A DNA stretch of 64,000 nt from Auanema rhodensis. Its lineage: Eukaryota > Nematoda > Chromadorea > Rhabditida > Rhabditidae. Positions 12,501-27,580 of the stretch are shown here, piece by piece (within the stretch, counting starts at the first letter, position 1; the number at the start of each line of letters is the position of its first letter). A model generated the notes under the pieces. That model did no database searches. It was given only the letters and a program-made list of their open reading frames with translations, and was not told the origin of the DNA. The translations under genes were made by a program, and so were the position numbers. Location of the stretch: NCBI GenBank assembly GCA_964057225.1, contig OZ059899.1, positions 20,344,501-20,408,500 of the forward strand. Reading direction: 5' to 3'.

Positions 12501-14432
12501 GGTATGTAACTCGCTTCACGTGAAAGATAAAGAGATGAGGTTTTCCCAATTAGATTCCCCATGTCCATATTAGTCTAAAAACAAATTTTTATCGATATTG
12601 GTGTATGGTAACCATGACTTTGAAATTTACGTGAACTTTATTTTATGCTACATAAATGTACACGTGGTGTGCACTCGGTATGTATCTCGCTTCACGTGAA
12701 AGAAAAAGAGATGCGGTTTCCAAAATTAGATTCCCCATGTCCATATTAGTCTAAAAACAGTTTTTTACTGATATTGGTGCATGGTAACCATGATTTTGAA
12801 ATTTACGTGAACTTTAATTTATGCTAATTAAATGTACACGTGGTGTGCACTCGGTATGTAACTCGCTTCACGTGAAAGATAAACAGATGCGGTTAACAAA
12901 ATTAGATTTCCTATGTCCATATTAGTCTAAAAACAAATTTTTATTGATATTGGTTCATGGTAACCATGACTTTGAAATTTACGTGAACTTTAATTTATGC
13001 TAATTAAATGTACACGTGATGTGCACTTGGTATGTAACTTGCTTCACGTGAAAGATAAAGAGATGCGGTTTTCAAACTTAGATTCCCCATGTCCATATTA
13101 GTCTTAAAACAAATTTTTATTGATATTGGTGCATGGTAACGATGACTTTGAAATTTACGTGAACTTTAATTTATGCTAATTAAATGTACACGTGATGTGC
13201 ACTTGGTATGTAACTTGCTTCACGTGAAAGATAAAGAGATGCGGTTTTCAAAATTAGATTCCCCATGTCCATATTAGTCTTAAAACAAATTTTTATCGAT
13301 ATTGGTGCATGGTAACCATGACTTTGAAATTTACGTGAACTTTATTTTATGCTACATAAATGTACACGTGGTGTGCACTCGGTATGTATCTCGCTTCACG
13401 TGAAAGAAAAACAGATGCGGTTTCCAAAATTAGATTCCCCATGTCCATATTAGTCTAAAAACAGTTTTTTACTGATATTGGTGCATGGTAACCATGATTT
13501 TGAAATTTACGTGAACTTTAATTTATGCTAATTAAATGTACACATGGTGTGCACTCGGTATGTAACTCGCTTCACGTGAAAGATAAAGAGATGCGGTTTT
13601 CAAAATTAGATTCCCCATGTCCATATTAGTCTAAAAACAAATTTTTATTGATATTGGTGCATGGTAACCATGACTTTGAATTTTACGTGAACTTTAATTT
13701 ATGCTAATTAAACGTACACGTGGTGTGCACTCGGTATGTAACTCGCTTCACGTGAAAGATAAAGAGATGCGGTTTTCAAAAATAGATTCCCCATGTCCAT
13801 ATTAGTCTAAAAACAAATTTTTATTGATATTGGTGCATGGTAACCATGACTTTGAATTTTACGTGAACTTTAATTTATGCTAATTAAATGTACACGTGGT
13901 GTGCACTCGGTATGTAACTCGCTGCACGTGAAAGATAAAGAGATGCGGTTTTTAAAATTAGACTCCCCATGTCCATATTAGTCTAAAAACAAATTTTTAT
14001 TGATATTGGTGCATGGTAACCATGACTTTGAAATTTACGTGAACTTTAATTTATGCTAATTAAATGTACACGTGGTGTGCACTCGGTATGTAACTCGCTT
14101 CACGTGAAAGATAAGGAGATGCGGTTTTCACAATTAGATTCCCCATGTCCATATTAGTCTAAAAACAAATTTTTATTGATATTGGTGCATGGTAACCATG
14201 ACTTTGAAATCTACGTGAACTTTAATTTATGCTAATTAAATGTACACGTGATGTGCACTTGGTATGTAACTCGCTTCACGTGAAAGATAAAGAGATGCGG
14301 TTTTCAAAATTAGATTCCCCATGTCCATATTAGTCTAAAAACAAATTTTTATTGATATTGGTGCATGGTAACCATGACTTTGAAATTTACGTGAACTTTA
14401 ATTTATGCTAATTAAATGTACACGTGGTGTGC

Positions 14433-15312
14433 ACTCCGTATGTAACTCGCTTCACGTGAAAGATAAAGAGATGCGGTTTTTAAAATTAGATTCCCCATGT
14501 CCATATTAGTCTGAAAACAATTTTTTACTGATATTGGTGCATGGTAACCATGACTTTGAAATTTACGTGAACTTTAATTTATGCTAATTAAATGTACAAG
14601 TGATGTGCACTTGGTATGTAACTCGCTTCACGTGAAAGATAAGGAGATGCGGTTTCCACAATTAGATTCCCCATGTCCATTTTAGTCTAAAAACAAATTT
14701 TTATTGATATTGGTGCATGGTAACCATGACTTTGAAATTTTCGTGAACTTCAATTTATGCTAATTAAATGTACACGCGGTGTGCACTTGGTATGTAACTC
14801 GCTTCACGTGAAAGATAAAGAGATGCGGTTTTAAAAATTAGATTCCCCATGTCCATATTAGTCTAAAAACAGTTTTTTACTGATATTGGTGCATGGTAAC
14901 CATGATTTTGAAATTTACGTGAACTTTAATTTATGCTAATTAAATGTACACGTGGTGTGCACTCGGTATGTAACTCGCTTCACGTGAAAGATAAAGAGAT
15001 GCGGTTAACAAAATTAGATTTCCTATGTTCATATTAGTCTAAAAACAAATTTTTATTGATATTGGTTCATGGTAACCATGACTTTGAAATTTACGTGAAC
15101 TTTAATTTATGCTAATTAAATGTACACGTGGTGTGCACTCGGTATGTAACTCGCTTCACGTGAAAGATAAAAAGATGCGGTTTTCAAAATTTGATTCCTC
15201 ATGTCCATATTAGTCTAAAAACAAATTTTTATTGATATTGGTGCATGGTAACCATGACTTTGAAATTTACGTGAACTTTAATTTATGCTAATTAAATGTA
15301 CACGTGATGTGC
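14433..15312. repeat. Five-monomer block, first copy (offset 1584 bp from the second)
   Basis: Five consecutive monomers (actccg, aaggag with ttttcgtg, ttttaaaa, gttaacaaa with tgttcat, aaaaagatg) reappear in the same order at 16017-16896, exactly 9 x 176 = 1584 bp downstream. Private changes such as 'ttttcgtgaacttc' (14741 and 16325) and 'tatgttcatatt' are shared, so the two blocks are recent duplicates. Confidence 0.88.
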
Positions 15313-16016
15313 ACTTGGTATGTAACTCGCTTCACGTGAAAGATAAAGAGATGCAGTTCTCAAAATTAGATTCCCCATGTCCATATTAGTCTAGAAACAA
15401 ATTTTTATTGATATTGGTGCATGGTAACCATGACTTTGAAATTTACGTGAACTTTAATTTATGCTAATTAAATGTACACGTGATGTGCACTTGGTATGTA
15501 ACTTGCTTCACGTGAAAGATAAAGAGATGCGGTTTTCAAAATTAGATTCTTCATGTCCATATTAGTCTTAAAACAAATTTTCATTGATATTGGTGCATGG
15601 TAACCATGACTTTGAAATTTACGTGAACTTTAATTTATGCTAATTAAATGTAAACGTGGTGTGCACTCGGTATGTATCTCGCTTCACGTGAAAGATAAAG
15701 AGATGCGGTTTCCAAAATTAGATTCCCCATGTCCATATTAGTCTAAAAACAGTTTTTTACTGATATTGGTGCATGGTAACCATGATTTTGAAATTTACGT
15801 GAACTTTAATTTATGCTAATTAAATGTACACATGGTGTGCACTCGGTATGTAACTCGCTTCACGTGAAAGATAAAGAGATGCGGTTTTCGAAATTAGATT
15901 CCCCATGTCCATATTAGTCTAAAAACAAATTTTTATTGATATTGGTGCATGGTAACCATGACTTTGAAATTTACGTGAACTTTAATTTATGCTAATTAAA
16001 TGTACACGTGGTGTGC

Positions 16017-16896
16017 ACTCCGTATGTAACTCGCTTCACGTGAAAGATAAAGAGATGCGGTTTTTAAAATTAGATTCCCCATGTCCATATTAGTCTGAAA
16101 ACAATTTTTTACTGATATTGGTGCATGGTAACCATGACTTTGAAATTTACGTGAACTTTAATTTATGCTAATTAAATGTACAAGTGATGAGCACTTGGTA
16201 TGTAACTCGCTTCACGTGAAAGATAAGGAGATGCGGTTTCCACAATTAGATTCCCCATGTCCATTTGAGTCTAAAAACAAATTTTTATTGATATTGGTGC
16301 ATGGTAACCATGACTTTGAAATTTTCGTGAACTTCAATTTATGCTAATTAAATGTACACGCGGTGTGCACTTGGTATGTAACTCGCTTCACGTGAAAGAT
16401 AAAGAGATGCGGTTTTAAAAATTAGATTCCCCATGTCCATATTAGTCTAAAAACAGTTTTTTACTGATATTGGTGCATGGTAACCATGATTTTGAAATTT
16501 ACGTGAACTTTAATTTATGCTAATTAAATGTACACGTGGTGTGCACTCGGTATGTAACTCGCTTCACGTGAAAGATAAAGAGATGCGGTTAACAAAATTA
16601 GATTTCCTATGTTCATATTAGTCTAAAAACAAATTTTTATTGATATTGGTTCATGGTAACCATGACTTTGAAATTTACGTGAACTTTAATTTATGCTAAT
16701 TAAATGTACACGTGGTGTGCACTCGGTATGTAACTCGCTTCACGTGAAAGATAAAAAGATGCGGTTTTCAAAATTTGATTCCTCATGTCCATATTAGTCT
16801 AAAAACAAATTTTTATTGATATTGGTGCATGTTAACCATGACTTTGAAATTTACGTGAACTTTAATTTATGCTAATTAAATGTACACGTGATGTGC
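16017..16896. repeat. Five-monomer block, second copy
   Basis: Duplicate of 14433-15312 at an offset of 1584 bp, sharing its private variants. It has its own changes: gatgagcac at about 16189, catttgagtc near 16265, and a broken 13-bp palindrome (catgttaaccatg) near 16830. The flanking monomers differ from those around the first copy. Confidence 0.88.
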
Positions 16897-19712
16897 ACTT
16901 GGTATGTAACTTGCTTCACGTGAAAGATAAAGAGATGCGGTTTTCAAAATTAGATTCCCCATATCCATATTAGTCTTAAAACAAATTTTTATTGATATTG
17001 GTGCATGGTAACCATGATTTTGAAATTTACGTGAACTTTAATTTATGCTAATTAAATGTACACGTGATGTGCACTTGGTATGTAACTTGCTTCACGTGAA
17101 AGATAAAGAGATGCGGTTTTCAAAATTAGATTCCCCATATCCATATTAGTCTAAAAACAAATTTTTATTGATATTGGTGCATGGTAACCATGATTTTGAA
17201 ATTTACGTGAACTTTAATTTATGCTAATTAAATGTACACATGGTGTGCACTCGGTATGTAACTCGCTTCACGTGAAAGATAAAGAGATGCGGTTTTCGAA
17301 ATTAGATTCCCCATGTCCATATTAGTCTAAAAACAAATTTTTATTGATATTGGTGCATGGTAACCATGACTTTGAAATTTACGTGAACTTTAATTTATGC
17401 TAATTAAATGTACACGTGATGTGCACTTGGTATGTAACTCGCTTCACGTGAAAGATAAAGAGATGCAGTTCTCAAAATTAGATTCCCCATGTCCATATTA
17501 GTCTAAAAACAAATTTTTATTGATATTGGTGCATGGTAACCATGACTTTGAAATTTACGTGAACTTTAATTTATGCTAATTAAATGTACACGTGATGTGC
17601 ACTTGGTATGTAACTTGCTTCACGTGAAAGATAAAGAGATGCGGTTTTCAAAATTAGATTCCCCATGTCCATATTAGTCTAAAAACAAATTTTTATCGAT
17701 ATTGGTGCATGGTAACCATGACTTTGAAATTTACGTGAACTTTATTTTATGCTACATAAATGTACACGTGGTGTGCACTCGGTATGTATCTCGCTTCACG
17801 TGAAAGATAAAGAGATGCGGTTTCCAAAATTAGATTCCCCATGTCCATATTAGTCTAAAAACAGTTTTTTACTGATATTGGTGCATGGTAACCATGATTT
17901 TGAAATTTACGTGAACTTTAATTTATTCTAATTAAATGTACACATGGTGTGCACTCGGTATGTAACTCGCTTCACGTGAAAGATAAAGAGATGCGGTTTT
18001 CAAAATTAGATTCCCCATGTCCATATTAGTCTAAAAACAAATTTTTATTGATATTGGTGCATGGTAACCATGACTTTGAAATTTACGTGAACTTTAATTT
18101 ATGCTAATTAAATGTACACGTGATGTGCACTTGGTATGTAACTTGCTTCACGTGAAAGATAAAGAGATGCGGTTTTCAAAATTAGATTCCCCATATCCAT
18201 ATTAGTCTTAAAACAAATTTTTATTGATATTGGTGCATGGTAACCATGACTTTGAAATTTACGTGAACTTTATTTTATGCTACATAAATGTACACGTGGT
18301 GTGCACTCGGTATGTATCTCGCTTCACGTGAAAGATAAAGAGATGCGGTTTCCAAAATTAGATTCCCCATGTCCATATTAGTCTAAAAACAGTTTTTTAC
18401 TGATATTGGTGCATGGTAACCATGATTTTGAAATTTACGTGAACTTTAATTTATGCTAATTAAATGTACACGTGATGTGCACTTGGTATGTAACTTGCTT
18501 CACGTGAAAGATAAAGAGATGCGGTTTTCAAAATTAGATTCCCCATGTCCATATTAGTCTAAAAACAAATTTTTATTGATATTGGTGCATGGTAACCATG
18601 ACTTTGAAATTTACGTGAACTTTATTTTATGCTACATAAATGTACACGTGGTGTGCACTCGGTATGTATCTCGCTTCACGTGAAAGATAAAGAGATGCGG
18701 TTTCCAAAATTAGATTCCCCATGTCCATATTAGTCTAAAAACAGTTTTTTACTGATATTGGTGCATGGTAACCATGATTTTGAAATTTACGTGAACTTTA
18801 ATTTATGCTAATTAAATGTACACATGGTGTGCACTCGGTATGTAACTCGCTTCACGTGAAAGATAAAGAGATGCGGTTTTCAAAATTAGATTCCCCATGT
18901 CCATATTAGTCTAAAAACAAATTTTTATTGATATTGGTGCATGGTAACCATGACTTTGAAATTTACGTGAACTTTATTTTATGCTACATAAATGTACACG
19001 TGGTGTGCACTCGGTATGTATCTCGCTTCACGTGAAAGATAAAGAGATGCGGTTTCCAAAATTAGATTCCCCATGTCCATATTAGTCTAAAAACAAATTT
19101 TTATCGATATTGGTGCATGGTAACCATGACTTTGAAATTTACGTGAACTTTATTTTATGCTACATAAATGTACACGTGGTGTGCACTCGGTATGTATCTC
19201 GCTTCACGTGAAAGATAAAGAGATGCGGTTTTCGAAATTAGATTCCCCATGTCCATATTAGTCTAAAAACAAATTTTTATTGATATTGGTGCATGGTAAC
19301 CATGACTTTGAAATTTACGTGAACTTTAATTTATGCTAATTAAATGTACACATGGTGTGCACTCGGTATGTAACTCGCTTCACGTGAAAGATAAAGAGAT
19401 GCGGTTTTCGAAATTAGATTCCCCATGTCCATATTAGTCTAAAAACAAATTTTTATTGATATTGGTGCATGGTAACCATGACTTTGAAATTTACGTGAAC
19501 TTTAATTTATGCTAATTAAATGTACACGTGATGTGCACTTGGTATGTAACTCGCTTCACGTGAAAGATAAGGAGATGCAGTTCTCAAAATTAGATTCCCC
19601 ATGTCCATATTAGTCTAAAAACAAATTTTTATTGATATTGGTGCATGGTAACCATGACTTTGAAATTTACGTGAACTTTAATTTATGCTAATTAAATGTA
19701 CACGTGATGTGC

Positions 19713-20944
19713 ACTTGGTATGTAACTTGCTTCACGTGAAAGATAAAGAGATGCGGTTTTCAAAATTAGATTCCCCATGTCCATATTAGTCTTAAAACAA
19801 ATTTTTATTGATATTGGTGCATGGTAACCATGACTTTGAAATTTACGTGAACTTTAATTTATGCTAATTAAATGTACACGTGATGTGCACTTGGTGTGTA
19901 ACTTGCTTCACGTGAAAGATAAAGAGATGCGGTTTTCAAAATTAGATTCCCCATGTCCATATTAGTCTTCAAACAAATTTTTATTGATATTGGTGCATGG
20001 TAACCATGACTTTGAAATTTACGTGAACTTTAATTTATGCTAATTAAATGTACACGTGGTGTGCACCCGGTATGTAACTCGCTTCACGTGAAAGATAAAG
20101 AGATGAGGTTTTCCCAATTAGATTCCCCATGTCCATATTAGTCTAAAAACAAATTTTTATCGATATTGGTGCATGGTAACCATGACTTTGAAATTTACGT
20201 GAACTTTATTTTATGCTACATAAATGTACACGTGGTGTGCACTCGGTATGTATCTCGCTTCACGTGAAAGATAAAGAGATGCGGTTTTCAAAATTAGATT
20301 CCCCATGTCCATATTAGTCTAAAAACAAATTTTTATTGATATTGGTGCATGGTAACCATGACTTTGAAATTTACGTGAACTTTAATTTATGCTAATTAAA
20401 TGTACACGTGATGTGCACTTGGTATGTAACTTGCTTCACGTGAAAGATAAAGAGATGCGGTTTTCAAAATTAGATTCCCCATGTCCATATTAGTCTTAAA
20501 ACAAATTTTTATTGATATTGGTGCATGGTAACCATGACTTTGAAATTTACGTGAACTTTAATTTATGCTAATTAAATGTACACGTGATGTGCACTTGGTG
20601 TGTAACTTGCTTCACGTGAAAGATAAAGAGATGCGGTTTTCAAAATTAGATTCCCCATGTCCATATTAGTCTTAAAACAAATTTTTATTGATATTGGTGC
20701 ATGGTAACCATGACTTTGAAATTTACGTGAACTTTAATTTATGCTAATTAAATGTACACGTGGTGTGCACCCGGTATGTAACTCGCTTCACGTGAAAGAT
20801 AAAGAGATGAGGTTTTCCCAATTAGATTCCCCATGTCCATATTAGTCTAAGAACAAATTTTTATCGATATTGGTGCATGGTAACCATGACTTTGAAATTT
20901 ACGTGAACTTTATTTTATGCTACATAAATGTACACGTGGTGTGC
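19713..20944. repeat. Tandem tetramer duplication in satellite A (704-bp period)
   Basis: The run cttgc/ttaaaac (19713), ggtgtgtaac (19889), acccgg (20065) recurs at 20417, 20593 and 20769, four monomers (704 bp) later. The ggtgtgtaac variant is seen only in these two places, so the tetramer was duplicated recently. Confidence 0.87.
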
Positions 20945-23498
20945 ACTCGGTATGTATCTCGCTTCACGTGAAAGATAAAGAGATGCGGTTTCCAAAATTA
21001 GATTCCCCATGTCCATATTAGTCTAAAAACAGTTTTTTACTGATATTGGTGCATGGTAACCATGATTTTGAAATTTACGTGAACTTTAATTTATGCTAAT
21101 TAAATGTACACATGGTGTGCACTCGGTATGTAACTCGCTTCACGTGAAAGATAAAGAGATGCGGTTTTCAAAATTAGATTCCCCATGTCCATATTAGTCT
21201 AAAAACAAATTTTTATTGATATTGGTGCATGGTAACCATGACTTTGAAATTTACGTGAACTTTAATTTATGCTAATTAAATGTACACGTGATGTGCACTT
21301 GGTATGTAACTTGCTTCACGTGAAAGATAAAGAGATGCGGTTTTCAAAATTAGATTCCCCATGTCCATATTAGTCTTAAAACAAATTTTTATTGATATTG
21401 GTGCATGGTAACCATGACTTTGAAATTTACGTGAATTTTAATTTATGCTAATTAAATGTACACGTGATGTGCACTTGGTATGTAACTTGCTTCACGTGAA
21501 AGATAAAGAAATGCGGTTCTCAAAATTAGATTCCCCATGTCCATATTAGTCTTAAAACAAATTTTTATTGATATTGGTGCATGGTAACCATGACTTTGAA
21601 ATTTACGTGAACTTTAATTTATGCTAATTAAATGTACACGTGGTGTGCACTCGGTATGTAACTCGCTTCACGTGAAAGATAAAGAGATGCGGTTTTTAAA
21701 ATTAGATTCCCCATGTCCATATTAGTCTAAAAACAAATTTTTATTGATATTGGTGCATGGTAACCATGACTTTGAAATTTACGTGAACTTTAATTTATGC
21801 TAATTAAATGTACACGTGGTGTGCACTCGGTATGTAACTCGCTTCACGTGAGAGATAAAGAGATGCGGTTTTTAAAATTAGATTCCCCATGTCCATATTA
21901 GTCTGAAAACAAATTTTTATTGATATTGGTGCATGGTAACCATGACTTTGAAATTTACGTGAACTTTAATTTATGCTAATTAAATGTACACGTGGTGTGC
22001 ACTCGGTATGTAACTCGCTTCACGTGAGAGATAAAGAGATGCGGTTTTTAAAATTAGATTCCCCATGTCCATATTAGTCTGAAAACAAATTTTTATTGAT
22101 ATTGGTGCATGGTAACCATGACTTTGAAATTTACGTGAACTTTAATTTATGCTAATTAAATGTACACGTGATGTGCACTTGGTATGTAACTTGCTTCACG
22201 TGAGAGATAAAGAGATGCGGTTTTTAAAATTAGATTCCCCATGTCCATATTAGTCTAAAAACAAATTTTTATTGATATTGGTGCATGGTAACCATGACTT
22301 TGAAATTTACGTGAACTTTAATTTATGCTAATTAAATGTACACGTGGTGTGCACTCGGTATGTAACTCGCTTCACGTGAGAGATAAAGAGATGCGGTTTT
22401 TGAAATTAGATTCCCCATGTCCATATTAGTCTGAAAACAAATTTTTATTGATATTGGTGCATGGTAACCATGACTTTGAAATTTACGTGAACTTTAATTT
22501 ATGCTAATTAAATGTACACGTGGTGTGCACTCGGTATGTAACTCGCTTCACGTGAGAGATAAAGAGATGCGGTTTTTAAAATTAGATTCCCCATGTCCAT
22601 ATTAGTCTGAAAACAAATTTTTATTGATATTGGTGCATGGTAACCATGACTTTGAAATTTACGTGAACTTTAATTTATGCTAATTAAATGTACACGTGAT
22701 GTGCACTTGGTATGTAACTTGCTTCACGTGAAAGATAAAGAGATGCGGTTTTCAAAATTAGATTCCCCATGTCCATATTAGTCTTAAAACAAATTTTTAT
22801 TGATATTGGTGCATGGTAACCATGACTTTGAAATTTACGTGAACTTTAATTTATGCTAATTAAATGTACACGTGGTGTGCACTCGGTATGTAACTCGCTT
22901 CACGTGAAAGATAAAGAGATGCGGTTTTCAAAATTAGATTCCCCATGTCCATATTAGTCTAAAAACAAATTTTTATTGATATTGGTGCATGGTAACCATG
23001 ACTTTGAAATTTACGTGAACTTTAATTTATGCTAATTAAATGTACACGTGGTGTGCACTCGGTATGTAACTCGCTTCACGTGAGAGATAAAGAGATGCGG
23101 TTTTTAAAATTAGATTCCCCATGTCCATATTAGTCTGAAAACAAATTTTTATTGATATTGGTGCATGGTAACCATGACTTTGAAATTTACGTGAACTTTA
23201 ATTTATGCTAATTAAATGTACACGTGATTTGCACTTGGTATGTAACTCGCTTCACGTGAACGATAAGGAGATGCGGTTTTCAAAATTAGATTCCCCATGT
23301 CCATATTAATCTAAAAACAAATTTTTATTGATATTGGTGCATGGTAACCATGACTTTGAAATTTACGTGAACTTTAATTTATGCTAATTAAATGTACACG
23401 TGATGTGCACTTGGTATGTAACTCGCTTCACGTGAAAAATAAAGAGATGCGGTTTTCAAAATTAGATTCCCCATGTCCATATTAGTCTAAAAACAAAT

Positions 23499-25592
23499 AA
23501 CTCGCTTCACGTGAAAGATAAAGAGATGCGGTTTTCAAAATTAGATTCCCCATGTCCATATTAGTCTAAAAACAAATTTTTATTGATATTGGTGCATGGT
23601 AACCATGACTTTGAAATTTACGTGAACTTTAATTTATGCTAATTAAATGTACACGTGGTGTGCACTCGGTATGTAACTCGCTTCACGTGAAAGATAAAGA
23701 GATGCGGTTTTTAAAATTAGATTCCCCATGTCCATATTAGTCTAAAAACAAATTTTTATTGATATTGGTGCATGGTAACCATGACTTTGAAATTTACGTG
23801 AACTTTAATTTATGCTAATTAAATGTACACGTGGTGTGCACTCGGTATGTAACTCGCTTCACGTGAGAGATAAAGAGATGCGGTTTTTAAAATTAGATTC
23901 CCCATGTCCATATTAGTCTGAAAACAAATTTTTATTGATATTGGTGCATGGTAACCATGACTTTGAAATTTACGTGAACTTTAATTTATGCTAATTAAAT
24001 GTACACGTGGTGTGCACTCGGTATGTAACTCGCTTCACGTGAGAGATAAAGAGATGCGGTTTTTAAAATTAGATTCCCCATGTCCATATTAGTCTGAAAA
24101 CAAATTTTTATTGATATTGGTGCATGGTAACCATGACTTTGAAATTTACGTGAACTTTAATTTATGCTAATTAAATGTACACGTGATTTGCACTTGGTAT
24201 GTAACTCGCTTCACGTGAACGATAAGGAGATGCGGTTTTCAAAATTAGATTCCCCATGTCCATATTAGTCTTAAAACAAATTTTTATTGATATTGGTGCA
24301 TGGTAACCATGACTTTGAAATTTACGTGAACTTTAATTTATGCTAATTAAATGTACACGTGATGTGCACTTGGTATGTAACTTGCTTCACGTGAAAGATA
24401 AAGAGATGCGGTTTTCAAAATTAGATTCCCCATGTCCATATTAGTCTTAAAACAAATTTTTATTGATATTGGTGCATGGTAACCATGACTTTGAAATTTA
24501 CGTGAACTTTAATTTATGCTAATTAAATGTACACGTGGTGTGCACTCGGTATGTAACTCGCTTCACGTGAAAGATAAAGAGATGCGGTTTTCAAAATTAG
24601 ATTCCCCATGTCCATATTAGTCTAAAAACAAATTTTTATTGATATTGGTGCATGGTAACCATGACTTTGAAATTTACGTGAACTTTAATTTATGCTAATT
24701 AAATGTACACGTGGTGTGCACTCGGTATGTAACTCGCTTCACGTGAGAGATAAAGAGATGCGGTTTTTAAAATTAGATTCCCCATGTCCATATTAGTCTG
24801 AAAACAAATTTTTATTGATATTGGTGCATGGTAACCATGACTTTGAAATTTACGTGAACTTTAATTTATGCTAATTAAATGTACACGTGATTTGCACTTG
24901 GTATGTAACTCGCTTCACGTGAACGATAAGGAGATGCGGTTTTCAAAATTAGATTCCCCATGTCCATATTAATCTAAAAACAAATTTTTATTGATATTGG
25001 TGCATGGTAACCATGACTTTGAAATTTACGTGAACTTTAATTTATGCTAATTAAATGTACACGTGATGTGCACTTGGTATGTAACTCGCTTCACGTGAAA
25101 AATAAAGAGATGCGGTTTTCAAAATTAGATTCCCCATGTCCATATTAGTCTAAAAACAAATAACTCGCTTCACGTGAAAGATAAAGAGATGCGGTTTTCA
25201 AAATTAGATTCCCCATGTCCATATTAGTCTAAAAACAAATTTTTATTGATATTGGTGCATGGTAACCATAACTTTGAAATTTACGTGAACTTTAATTTAT
25301 GCTAATTAAATGTACACGTGGTGTGCACTCGGTATGTAACTCGCTTCACGTGAGAGATAAAGAGATGCGGTTTTTAAAATTAGATTCCCCATGTCCATAT
25401 TAGTCTGAAAACAAATTTTTATTGATATTGGTGCATGGTAACCATGACTTTGAAATTTACGTGAACTTTAATTTATGCTAATTAAATGTACACGTGATGT
25501 GCACTTGGTATGTAACTCGCTTCACGTGAAAAATAAAGAGATGCGGTTTTCAAAATTAGATTCCCCATGTCCATATTAGTCTAAAAACAAAT
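23499..25592. repeat. Multi-monomer repeat of satellite A, 2094 bp, copy 1
   Basis: Between the truncations ending at 23498 and 25592 lies a set of monomers with another truncation at 25161. The same order, including the private 'ccataac' change (25267), is found 2094 bp further on. The block contains both gagagat and gaacgataagg classes. Confidence 0.85.
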
Positions 25593-27580
25593 AACTCGCT
25601 TCACGTGAAAGATAAAGAGATGCGGTTTTCAAAATTAGATTCCCCATGTCCATATTAGTCTAAAAACAAATTTTTATTGATATTGGTGCATGGTAACCAT
25701 GACTTTGAAATTTACGTGAACTTTAATTTATGCTAATTAAATGTACACGTGGTGTGCACTCGGTATGTAACTCGCTTCACGTGAAAGATAAAGAGATGCG
25801 GTTTTTAAAATTAGATTCCCCATGTCCATATTAGTCTAAAAACAAATTTTTATTGATATTGGTGCATGGTAACCATGACTTTGAAATTTACGTGAACTTT
25901 AATTTATGCTAATTAAATGTACACGTGGTGTGCACTCGGTATGTAACTCGCTTCACGTGAGAGATAAAGAGATGCGGTTTTTAAAATTAGATTCCCCATG
26001 TCCATATTAGTCTGAAAACAAATTTTTATTGATATTGGTGCATGGTAACCATGACTTTGAAATTTACGTGAACTTTAATTTATGCTAATTAAATGTACAC
26101 GTGGTGTGCACTCGGTATGTAACTCGCTTCACGTGAGAGATAAAGAGATGCGGTTTTTAAAATTAGATTCCCCATGTCCATATTAGTCTGAAAACAAATT
26201 TTTATTGATATTGGTGCATGGTAACCATGACTTTGAAATTTACGTGAACTTTAATTTATGCTAATTAAATGTACACGTGATTTGCACTTGGTATGTAACT
26301 CGCTTCACGTGAACGATAAGGAGATGCGGTTTTCAAAATTAGATTCCCCATGTCCATATTAGTCTTAAAACAAATTTTTATTGATATTGGTGCATGGTAA
26401 CCATGACTTTGAAATTTACGTGAACTTTAATTTATGCTAATTAAATGTACACGTGATGTGCACTTGGTATGTAACTTGCTTCACGTGAAAGATAAAGAGA
26501 TGCGGTTTTCAAAATTAGATTCCCCATGTCCATATTAGTCTTAAAACAAATTTTTATTGATATTGGTGCATGGTAACCATGACTTTGAAATTTACGTGAA
26601 CTTTAATTTATGCTAATTAAATGTACACGTGGTGTGCACTCGGTATGTAACTCGCTTCACGTGAAAGATAAAGAGATGCGGTTTTCAAAATTAGATTCCC
26701 CATGTCCATATTAGTCTAAAAACAAATTTTTATTGATATTGGTGCATGGTAACCATGACTTTGAAATTTACGTGAACTTTAATTTATGCTAATTAAATGT
26801 ACACGTGGTGTGCACTCGGTATGTAACTCGCTTCACGTGAGAGATAAAGAGATGCGGTTTTTAAAATTAGATTCCCCATGTCCATATTAGTCTGAAAACA
26901 AATTTTTATTGATATTGGTGCATGGTAACCATGACTTTGAAATTTACGTGAACTTTAATTTATGCTAATTAAATGTACACGTGATTTGCACTTGGTATGT
27001 AACTCGCTTCACGTGAACGATAAGGAGATGCGGTTTTCAAAATTAGATTCCCCATGTCCATATTAATCTAAAAACAAATTTTTATTGATATTGGTGCATG
27101 GTAACCATGACTTTGAAATTTACGTGAACTTTAATTTATGCTAATTAAATGTACACGTGATGTGCACTTGGTATGTAACTCGCTTCACGTGAAAAATAAA
27201 GAGATGCGGTTTTCAAAATTAGATTCCCCATGTCCATATTAGTCTAAAAACAAATAACTCGCTTCACGTGAAAGATAAAGAGATGCGGTTTTCAAAATTA
27301 GATTCCCCATGTCCATATTAGTCTAAAAACAAATTTTTATTGATATTGGTGCATGGTAACCATAACTTTGAAATTTACGTGAACTTTAATTTATGCTAAT
27401 TAAATGTACACGTGGTGTGCACTCGGTATGTAACTCGCTTCACGTGAGAGATAAAGAGATGCGGTTTTTAAAATTAGATTCCCCATGTCCATATTAGTCT
27501 GAAAACAAATTTTTATTGATATTGGTGCATGGTAACCATGACTTTGAAATTTACGTGAACTTTAATTTATGCTAATTAAA
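25593..27580. repeat. Multi-monomer repeat of satellite A, 2094-bp period, copy 2
   Basis: Follows the previous block monomer by monomer at an offset of 2094 bp: truncation at 27255 against 25161, and ccataac at 27361 against 25267. It diverges after the gagagat monomer, where gatttgcac/catttcc monomers replace the gaaaaat truncation. The right border is approximate. Confidence 0.8.

Larger units (their letters stand above)
9505..23408. repeat. Satellite A, mosaic zone
   Basis: This stretch is 79 monomers of 176 bp with no length change. Monomer classes are shuffled, with short runs in shared order rather than one long higher-order repeat. The rare aaaaagatg/tttgattcctc class marks 9505, 15137 and 16721, and the acccgg class marks 12497, 20065 and 20769. 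The ttttatgctacat subfamily becomes frequent. From about 21650 to 23250 a gagagataaag/tttttaaaa/ctgaaaac class expands locally. Nothing other than satellite A is present. Confidence 0.92.

Noticed and set aside
16165-16347. 60-residue open frame on the plus strand in satellite A
   Set aside because: It starts in one monomer and ends in the next, through a few private substitutions that remove stops. 176 is not a multiple of 3 and no other copy keeps the frame, so it is a chance product of the repeat.
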